A DNA stretch of 5,987 nucleotides from Chloroflexia bacterium (GTDB lineage: Bacteria > Chloroflexota > Chloroflexia > QHBQ01 > JADMIH01): positions 1-5,987 of the forward strand of contig JAICKM010000446.1 of NCBI GenBank assembly GCA_025927935.1, given 5' to 3'. The translations under genes were made by a program, and so were the position numbers. The notes beneath the pieces are model-generated. The model worked only from the letters and a program-made list of their open reading frames with translations, was not told the origin of the DNA and ran no database searches. Below, piece after piece: positions 1-4,798 of the stretch (position 1 is its first letter; every line of letters starts with the position of its first letter).

Positions 1-867
1 CCGGAGTTGTTCTACCTGGATGAAAAAGGCCGCACCACCGTAGTCGCCGGGGTGCCGCCCGACTATTTCAGCGCCACCGGCCAGTATTGGGGCAACCCGC
101 TCTACCGCTGGGATGTGCTGGCTTCGACCGGCTATGCCTGGTGGGCGGAGCGGTTCCGTAATGCCTTCCACCTGTACGACTTCGTGCGGCTCGACCACTT
201 CCGCGGCTTCGCCGCTTATTGGGAAGTGCCGGTCAACGAAGAACAGACCGCCGCCAACGGCCACTGGGTGAAAGGCCCGGGCGTTCCGTTCTTCCAGGCT
301 ATCCGCGAGGCCCTGGGCGACCAGCCGATCATTGCCGAAGACCTGGGCGTGATCACACCGGACGTGATCGAAATCCGCGAGACCATGGGCTTCCCTGGCA
401 TGCGTGTGTTGCAGTTCGCCTTCGGCGCGTTCGAAACCGACGCCACCGACCCGTACCTGCCCCACAACTTCGATCACAACACTGTGGTCTACACCGGCAC
501 CCATGACAACGACACGACCGTCGGGTGGTATAACACGGCGTCGGAGCAGGAGCAGGTGAACGTGCGGCATTACCTCGATCTGGACGACCGCAGCGACGTG
601 GCCGGGCAGCTCATCGCCGAGAAACTGGTGCGGCTGGCCTTCAGTTCGGTCGCCAACACCGCGATTGTGCCGCTCCCGGATCTGCTGGGCCTGGGCAATG
701 AAGCGCGCATGAACTTGCCGGGCCGCGCCTACGGTAACTGGGGCTGGCGCTACGACCCCACCTGCCTGACCGGCGAAATCCGCGCCTACCTGCGCGACAT
801 CACGATCCTGTTCGCCCGCTACCTCCCGCCGCGCGACCGCCCGCTGAAAGGCCAGGGCAACATCTAG
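1..867 (+). CDS. malQ: 4-alpha-glucanotransferase (amylomaltase, GH77), C-terminal part, cut by left edge
   Basis: MalQ is a cytoplasmic enzyme that transfers alpha-1,4-glucan segments between maltodextrins, in glycogen or maltose metabolism. The frame is open from base 1 and stops at TAG 865-867, leaving 288 residues. GH77 proteins are usually about 500 residues, so roughly the first 40 percent lies outside the window; the TTG at 7 is only an internal Leu codon. Visible family signatures in order are GVPPDYFSATGQYWGNPLYRW, the nucleophile motif VRLDHFRGF (Asp codon 193-195), the acid/base motif IIAEDLGVITPDV (Glu codon 337-339) and the third carboxylate in GTHDND (Asp codon 505-507). All three GH77 catalytic carboxylates are therefore present and the C-terminus looks complete, so the gene appears intact. 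It converges on the downstream hydrolase gene across a 175-bp gap that holds palindromic elements. Family identification is very secure; the promoter and operon partners lie outside the window. Confidence 0.97.
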   Translation, partial: PELFYLDEKGRTTVVAGVPPDYFSATGQYWGNPLYRWDVLASTGYAWWAERFRNAFHLYDFVRLDHFRGFAAYWEVPVNEEQTAANGHWVKGPGVPFFQAIREALGDQPIIAEDLGVITPDVIEIRETMGFPGMRVLQFAFGAFETDATDPYLPHNFDHNTVVYTGTHDNDTTVGWYNTASEQEQVNVRHYLDLDDRSDVAGQLIAEKLVRLAFSSVANTAIVPLPDLLGLGNEARMNLPGRAYGNWGWRYDPTCLTGEIRAYLRDITILFARYLPPRDRPLKGQGNI

Positions 868-902
868 CGCAGTACAGAAGCAGGCCACGCCCTTTGCCCC
901 GG

Positions 903-977
903 TGTCATGCTGAGCGCAGCGAAGCATCTCGTCTTGTCCCCACCGAGACGAGACTCTTCGCTCCGCTCAGAGCGACA
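903..977. repeat. Dispersed-type imperfect palindrome between convergent genes
   Basis: Two 32-nt arms, 903-934 and 946-977, are inverted copies matching at 26 of 32 positions by hand alignment, separated by an 11-nt loop (935-945). The core reads TGAGCGCAGCGAAG in the left arm and its near-complement CTTCGCTCCGCTCA in the right arm. Near-identical elements occur in many copies between genes in numerous bacterial genomes and are often mistranslated as short proteins beginning HAERSEAS; that match is from memory, not from a search. It sits 36 bp after the malQ stop and 66 bp from the hydrolase stop. It could therefore form a long hairpin at the 3' ends of both convergent transcripts. No T-tract follows on either strand, so it is not a classical intrinsic terminator. 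Confidence 0.8.
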
Positions 978-1009
978 AGCCCCTGGGTGAGCGCGCCCTG
1001 GCGGTGTAG

Positions 1010-1030
1010 GGGCCGGTTTCAATCCGGCCT
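1010..1030. repeat. Short GC-rich inverted repeat downstream of the hydrolase gene
   Basis: The perfect 6-bp arms GGCCGG (1011-1016) and CCGGCC (1024-1029) flank a 7-nt loop, with a possible G-T pair added at 1010/1030. It lies 13 bp past the minus-strand hydrolase stop, where a 3'-end hairpin would be expected, but no U-run follows in either direction. The preceding TGTAGGGG and the TTTCAAT loop resemble a second class of dispersed intergenic palindrome seen in some GC-rich genomes. That resemblance is inference from memory. Confidence 0.5.
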
Positions 1031-1042
1031 GCATCATCCGTA

Positions 1043-2008
1043 TTATCGCGCCATCTCTTTATCGAAGAACTGGTACACCCGCGTCATATACGCGGCGGGA
1101 TCGGCCTCGTAGGTGCGCACATGCGTGGCGCCCGGCACGCGCACCAGATCGCTATCCGGGTTGGTGCTGGCGGCCCGTAGCTCCTCGGCGTTGCTGGGCG
1201 GCACGAAGTCGTCGGCCAGGCCGTGGAAGAACAGGAAGGCCCGGTTGGGCTGGGCACGCACGGCATCCACGGGCCGCAGGTTGGGGTCTAGGCCGTAGAG
1301 CGGCACGGCCCACAGCGTCGGCTGCGTGAAGAACGCGGGCAGGGGGCTGCGGGCCGGCAATTCCTTCTCCAGCAGCGGACGCAGTTCGGCGAAGGCGCTA
1401 TCCGCCACGATGGCCCCCACGTCAGGCATCTCCGGCGCGGCGCGCAAGGTCGAGGCCGCCCCCATGCTGTCGCCGATGACGGCCATTGCGTGCGGGTTAT
1501 ACGTGGTGCCCGCCACGCCGCTCTTCATGAAGTCATACGCGCCCAGCACGTCCAGGTATTCCTTCGTCCCCAGCGTGAAGTGATCCCCGCCGCTGTCCCC
1601 GTTGGCGCTCAGGTCGAACAGCAGCACATCATAGCCGTGCTGAAGCAGGTCGTGGGCGATCTTATCCGTGTGGTAGCTGGTGTCGATCCGATTATGATGC
1701 CAACCATGCACCATGATCACGCTGCGCCCAGCAGTATTATTCGCCGCGTGGAACAGCCAGCCCTTCAGCGTCGCCGGCTGGCGGCTGGGAAAGCTGACAT
1801 CGCTGTACTTGGTGCCGATGGTGGACGCGTCGGCGGTATCCACCGGCACGCGGTACGCGCCGGTCAGGCTCCCAGCCACGTAAATGCTCAGCCCGGTCAC
1901 CACGACCCCGGCCAGCACGGCCAGGACCACGACGGCGATGAGCAGGCGGCGCCCCCAGTTGGGGCGGGCGCGGGTTTGGCGGGCGGGCGCGACAGCGGGG
2001 ACGGCCAT
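1043..2008 (-). CDS. Membrane-anchored alpha/beta-hydrolase (serine hydrolase, substrate unknown)
   Basis: This 321-residue alpha/beta-hydrolase has an intact catalytic machinery. A basic N-terminal stretch (residues 10-21) precedes one hydrophobic helix (about 22-46) with no evident cleavage site. It is therefore most simply a signal anchor with the catalytic domain outside the cytoplasmic membrane. The oxyanion-side motif VMVHGWHHNR has HG at 101-102. The nucleophile elbow GDSMG gives Ser181, HGLADDFVPP gives the likely acid Asp266, and GATHV gives His296. The region between about 184 and 255 would hold the cap. The fold resembles bacterial peptidase- or esterase-like hydrolases of the YqkD/BAAT type, but the substrate cannot be read from the sequence. 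The ATG at 2006-2008 is supported by a GAGGAA ribosome site 7 nt upstream. The gene is monocistronic as far as visible: convergent with malQ and divergent from the permease operon. Confidence 0.9.
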   Translation of the reverse strand: MAVPAVAPARQTRARPNWGRRLLIAVVVLAVLAGVVVTGLSIYVAGSLTGAYRVPVDTADASTIGTKYSDVSFPSRQPATLKGWLFHAANNTAGRSVIMVHGWHHNRIDTSYHTDKIAHDLLQHGYDVLLFDLSANGDSGGDHFTLGTKEYLDVLGAYDFMKSGVAGTTYNPHAMAVIGDSMGAASTLRAAPEMPDVGAIVADSAFAELRPLLEKELPARSPLPAFFTQPTLWAVPLYGLDPNLRPVDAVRAQPNRAFLFFHGLADDFVPPSNAEELRAASTNPDSDLVRVPGATHVRTYEADPAAYMTRVYQFFDKEMAR

Positions 2009-2015
2009 GAATGTG

Positions 2016-2021
2016 TTCCTC
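2016..2021 (-). promoter_or_regulatory. Ribosome binding site of the hydrolase gene
   Basis: On the minus strand this reads GAGGAA, ending 7 nt before the ATG at 2008. It is the only good Shine-Dalgarno sequence in the window and fixes the hydrolase start. The three plus-strand genes have only weak candidates. Confidence 0.75.
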
Positions 2022-2079
2022 GTTTCTAATGAGTGGTCTATAGCGCGTACTCCGAATCAGGCAACGCGTTGAGGTAAGA

Positions 2080-2109
2080 CCCGGTGCGCGGGACCCGCTG
2101 AGCACCGGG
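2080..2109 (-). other. Strong hairpin in the presumed leader of the hydrolase gene
   Basis: Perfect 8-bp arms CCCGGTGC (2080-2087) and GCACCGGG (2102-2109) enclose a nested GCGG (2088-2091) / CCGC (2095-2098) pair around a 3-nt loop. The result is about 12 bp of stem with one 3-nt bulge (2099-2101). If the minus-strand promoter at 2124-2132 is used, the hairpin would lie within the first 40 nt of the transcript, about 70 nt before the start codon. It could stabilise the mRNA 5' end, serve as a protein-binding dyad at DNA level, or be another dispersed palindrome. No U-run follows in either direction, so a terminator role is unlikely. Confidence 0.55.
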
Positions 2110-2123
2110 CGAGATGCTGACCA

Positions 2124-2132
2124 ATTGTACCA
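2124..2132 (-). promoter_or_regulatory. Extended -10 promoter candidate for the hydrolase gene
   Basis: On the minus strand this reads TGGTACAAT, an extended -10 (TGn followed by TACAAT, one base from consensus). The -35 position with a 17-nt spacer reads TGGCTG (2147-2152), which is poor, as is usual for extended -10 promoters. Transcription would start near 2117, giving a leader of about 110 nt that contains the 2080-2109 hairpin. Confidence 0.5.
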
Positions 2133-2287
2133 GGATGCGCGTGGATCAGCCAGCAAATTCTGTATAACAGGCCGCGTAGATGGTCTTTGCTTATTGTAGC
2201 CCACGGCTTGAGCCGGGGAGTGCTGCCAGATCAGAATGCATGATCAGGGCGGATGTTACGACCGGCGCCGGCGCATCAAGGGCATCA

Positions 2288-2303
2288 CCTGCCGTCCGGC
2301 AGG
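2288..2303. promoter_or_regulatory. Perfect 16-bp dyad, candidate operator
   Basis: CCTGCCG (2288-2294) and CGGCAGG (2297-2303) form a perfect 7+7 inverted repeat with a 2-bp centre. It covers the -35 position of the plus-strand extended -10 promoter at 2318-2326 (17-nt spacer gives 2298-2303). A 2-nt loop is too tight for a good RNA hairpin, and the site lies upstream of the expected transcription start, so a DNA-binding site for a dimeric regulator is the better reading. The regulator is not in the window. Confidence 0.45.
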
Positions 2304-2317
2304 CGTCGTAGCCCGTA

Positions 2318-2326
2318 TGGTATAAT
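2318..2326 (+). promoter_or_regulatory. Extended -10 promoter for the permease-yqeC-glycosyltransferase run
   Basis: The bases read TGGTATAAT, a full-consensus extended -10 (TGn plus TATAAT at 2321-2326). No -35 hexamer is recognisable; the place where it should be is occupied by the 2288-2303 dyad. The expected transcription start is near 2333, giving a leader of about 78 nt to the ATG at 2411. It is the best promoter-like sequence in the window. Confidence 0.65.
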
Positions 2327-2410
2327 GATCGGGTAGTTGAACGCTGGATTTCGCTTGCTGTGGGGCCTCGCCGCTGCTCCGGAGCGCTACGCCGGGTGCC
2401 CTGTGCCGCC

Positions 2411-4012
2411 ATGATTGACCCTGTACCATCCGACATACAGACCGCGCCGGCCGTGCGCTCCGCGCCCGCGACAGTGGACCGGGCGCGACTGACCCCGCGC
2501 TATCGGCGTGCCCAGGCGTCCTGGCTGATCGCCCGGCGCGAGATCGTCGATTTGCTCAGCGATTGGCGCATCATCGGCCCGGCGCTGCTGCTGGTCGTCG
2601 TCTTCCCGCTGCTGCTGGTGATCATGTCGGCCCAGGGGCAGGGCTTTCTCACGCGCCGGGTCTCGGCGGACGCCTTCACCAACCTGGTGCCCTTTGCGCT
2701 GATGCTGGTCGGCTTTTTCCCCGTCTCCTTCTCGCTGATGATCGCGCTGGAAAGCTTCGCCGGAGAGAAGGAGCGCAACACGCTCGAAGCGTTGCTCTCC
2801 ACACCTTTGAGCGACCGCACGCTCTACCTGGGCAAGCTGCTGGCCGCGCTGATCCCCCCGCTGGTGGCGAGCTACCTTAGCATGAGCCTCTACCTGGGCG
2901 GGGTCGTGCTCGTCACCGGCTACCGGCCCGATTGGCTGCTGATCGGCGCGGTCGCCTTGCTCGACCTGGCCCAGGCGCTGGTCATGGTGGGCAGCGCCTT
3001 GATCATCTCCAGCCACACCACCAGCGTGCGCGCGGCGAACCTGCTGGCCGCCTTCATCATCCTGCCCATGAGCGTGCTGATCCAGGGCAACAACGCGCTG
3101 ATCCTGTGGGGCGGCGGCGGGCAGTTGTGGCTGATCGCGCTGGCGCTGGGCCTGTTCGCGCTGCTGCTGATCCGCATGGGCCTGCGCCTGTTCAACCGGG
3201 AGCAGATCCTGGCCCGCGAGATGGACGACCTGCGCCCCGGCCAGCTCGCGCTCACCTTCCGCCAGTTCTGGGCGCTGGCGCCGCGGGCGGCGCTCCAGTT
3301 GCGCGCCGCCCCCGCTCCGCCCGTCGAGGCCGCCGTGCCCGCCGCGCCCGCCCGGCCCTTCAGCCTGGGCCGGCTCTACCGCCGCGACATCCCGGTGCTG
3401 CTGCGCCTGCGCTGGCCCGATCTGGCGTTGGTCACATGCGCGCTCGTGTTCGCCCTGGCCCTCGGCTGGACCCTGGCCGCGCGCTACCCGATCACGACCT
3501 CGGCGTTGATCAACGCGGCGGGTAGCCAGGGCGCCGCCGGTGGACCGCTGGGGCTGCTCGGCGCCGCCGGCAGCGACGACAGCGGCGTGCTGGGGCTGCT
3601 CGGCGGGGTGGTGAGCGTGGTGTTGCGCACCGTGCTGCTGAGCGCCTTCCTGATCGTGCTGGGCGTGATGAGCTTCGGCACGCTGCCGGTGCTGTTCATG
3701 ATGCTGGTGGCCGGAGCGGTCGGGTTCGTGCTGGGCCAACTGGCCCTGGCCGGCACCTCGCCCCTGGTGCTCGGCGTCACCCTGCTGTTCCCGCCGGTGC
3801 TGTTCCCCGCGCTGGCCCTCTTGCTGCTCACGGCGTTCGCGGCGCGCTTCGGCCTCGTCGTCGCCGCCCCGCCGCGCGGCTTCAGCCTGGGCGACAGCCT
3901 GCTGCTGGCCCTGGCCGAATATCTCAAGATCTGCCTGCTGGCGGTGCCGCTGTTGCTGCTGGGCGGCCTGCTGCAAAGCCTGCTGCTGGCGCTCGTCCAG
4001 GCGGTGCGCTGA
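2411..4012 (+). CDS. ABC-2-type transporter permease fused to an SpoIIM-like (DUF95) membrane domain
   Basis: This is a 533-residue polytopic membrane protein. Residues about 40-260 form an ABC-2 permease unit. They begin with the amphipathic LIARREIVDLLSDWR segment, and the family signature ESFAGEKERNTLEALLSTP (114-132) falls between the second and third of about six membrane helices. A Pro/Ala-rich linker follows at 299-317. Residues about 320-530 have a second group of roughly five helices whose pattern (VMSFGTLPVLFMM... GFVLGQLAL... PPVLFPALALLLL... AARFGLVVAAP-RG-SLGD) resembles the SpoIIM/DUF95 family. This assignment is by eye. An ABC-2 permease normally needs a separate ATPase, and none is visible. 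The ATG at 2411 is chosen because it follows the promoter by a normal leader and gives a usual N-terminus. In-frame GTGs at 2360 and 2396 would add 17 or 5 residues, and no start has a good Shine-Dalgarno. The stop lies 3 bp before yqeC. Confidence 0.85.
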   Translation: MIDPVPSDIQTAPAVRSAPATVDRARLTPRYRRAQASWLIARREIVDLLSDWRIIGPALLLVVVFPLLLVIMSAQGQGFLTRRVSADAFTNLVPFALMLVGFFPVSFSLMIALESFAGEKERNTLEALLSTPLSDRTLYLGKLLAALIPPLVASYLSMSLYLGGVVLVTGYRPDWLLIGAVALLDLAQALVMVGSALIISSHTTSVRAANLLAAFIILPMSVLIQGNNALILWGGGGQLWLIALALGLFALLLIRMGLRLFNREQILAREMDDLRPGQLALTFRQFWALAPRAALQLRAAPAPPVEAAVPAAPARPFSLGRLYRRDIPVLLRLRWPDLALVTCALVFALALGWTLAARYPITTSALINAAGSQGAAGGPLGLLGAAGSDDSGVLGLLGGVVSVVLRTVLLSAFLIVLGVMSFGTLPVLFMMLVAGAVGFVLGQLALAGTSPLVLGVTLLFPPVLFPALALLLLTAFAARFGLVVAAPPRGFSLGDSLLLALAEYLKICLLAVPLLLLGGLLQSLLLALVQAVR

Positions 4013-4015
4013 CCC

Positions 4016-4798
4016 ATGCACACCCTGGCCCATGTGCTCGACATCCAGCCCGGCGAGATGGTGGCCTTCGTCGGCGCGGGCGGCAAGACCACGACGCTGC
4101 AACGCATGCTGATCGAACTCCGCGCCGCCGGGCGCACCGTACTCACCACCAGCACCGTGCATATGTTCCCGCTTAAGGGCGTGCCCGCGCATCCCTTCCT
4201 TATCGAATCCGACCCGGCGGCCCTGGCCGCGCAATTGCCGGAGCTGCTGGCCGACGCCGGGCATGTGCGCGTCGCGGGCGAGCAGTTGCGCGTGGACAAG
4301 ATTCGCGGGCTGGACGCGGGGCAGGTGGCCGCGCTCAAGGCGCTGCCCGGCCTGGACAACCTGCTGGTCGAAGCCGACGGCGCGCGCCATCGCTCGCTCA
4401 AGGCGCCCGCCGCCCATGAACCGGCCCTGCCCGCAGGCGTCGATCTGCTGCTGATCATCGTGGGTCTGGATATCATCGGCAAGCCGCTCGACGACGACCA
4501 CGTGCATCGCCCGGAGCAGGTCGCGGCGATCACCGGCCTGTCGCCGGGCGCGCCCATTACCCCGGCGGCGGCGGCGGCGGTTGTCACCAGCCCGGCGGGC
4601 GGGCTGAAAGATGTGCCGCCGGGCGTGCGCTGCTGGGTTATAGCCACCAAGTTCAGCTACGACACAGGGCCGGTGGGCGGTGAACTGGCCTCAGCGGTGC
4701 TGGGGGCGGGCGATCCGCGCATCGAGGGCGTGGTATTGCTTGGCGCCGGGCCGGTCGAGCAAATCGGCTCCGCGCCTATGGTGGTCGCCAGGTGGTGA
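4016..4798 (+). CDS. yqeC: YqeC-family P-loop protein (putative selenium-dependent hydroxylase accessory protein)
   Basis: The 260 residues match the usual YqeC length. Visible signatures are a short P-loop FVGAGGKTTT (Lys24), a following VLTTSTVHM segment (42-50), LLVEADGARHRSLKAPAAHEP (about 116-136), GLDIIGKPLDDDHVHRPEQVAAITGL (150-175), and a C-terminal VLLGAGPVE. YqeC is a presumed cytoplasmic nucleotide-binding protein associated by comparative genomics with maturation of selenium-dependent molybdenum hydroxylases; its biochemical reaction is not established to my knowledge. The place where relatives commonly carry an NKxD-like guanine-recognition motif reads ATKFSYD (210-216), which looks diverged. 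A trinucleotide run at 4563-4580 encodes Ala184-188. The ATG is 3 bp after the permease stop and has only a weak AGGCGG (3999-4004) before it, so translation is probably coupled. The stop overlaps the next gene by 4 bp. No XdhC, hydroxylase or selenium gene is nearby. Confidence 0.88.
   Translation: MHTLAHVLDIQPGEMVAFVGAGGKTTTLQRMLIELRAAGRTVLTTSTVHMFPLKGVPAHPFLIESDPAALAAQLPELLADAGHVRVAGEQLRVDKIRGLDAGQVAALKALPGLDNLLVEADGARHRSLKAPAAHEPALPAGVDLLLIIVGLDIIGKPLDDDHVHRPEQVAAITGLSPGAPITPAAAAAVVTSPAGGLKDVPPGVRCWVIATKFSYDTGPVGGELASAVLGAGDPRIEGVVLLGAGPVEQIGSAPMVVARW

Larger units (their letters stand above)
2009..2410. other. Divergent intergenic region (402 bp) between hydrolase and permease genes
   Basis: No credible gene is seen here; short frames crossing it have no family signature and end in or overlap neighbouring genes. 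The region is visibly less GC-rich than its flanks. It holds, from the hydrolase side: the hydrolase ribosome site; a 10-bp palindrome CAACGCGTTG (2062-2071); a strong hairpin (2080-2109); a minus-strand extended -10 (2124-2132); a degenerate hairpin around 2200-2218 (CCaCGGC-TTGA-GCCGgGG); a 13-bp-spaced GATCAG direct repeat (2229-2234 and 2242-2247); a 10-bp palindrome CCGGCGCCGG (2262-2271); a 16-bp dyad (2288-2303); and a plus-strand extended -10 (2318-2326). The density of dyads suggests a regulated divergent promoter. Only the stronger elements are listed separately. Confidence 0.7.

Noticed and set aside
868..1042. Intrinsic terminators for the two convergent genes
   Set aside because: Hairpins are present but no T-tract follows any of them, so they are listed as palindromic repeats rather than terminators.
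894..1112. A small plus-strand frame translating to a HAERSEAS-containing peptide
   Set aside because: It is a translation of the palindromic repeat and runs into the antisense side of the hydrolase gene; such peptides are known annotation artefacts.
2080..2109. Possible intrinsic terminator or T-box antiterminator
   Set aside because: There is no U-run after the stem on either strand and no T-box consensus or specifier structure. Its position near a promoter start fits a leader hairpin better.
2387..4507. A 706-codon open frame on the minus strand antisense to the permease and yqeC
   Set aside because: Its translation is dominated by Gln, His, Arg, Ala and Gly with no domain signature or hydrophobic core. 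It is the expected mirror of a high-GC coding strand, while the plus strand has clear family motifs.
3484..4650. A 388-codon open frame on the minus strand
   Set aside because: It is Ser/Ala/Pro/Arg-rich with no recognisable motif and lies wholly opposite the permease and yqeC genes. It is a GC shadow.
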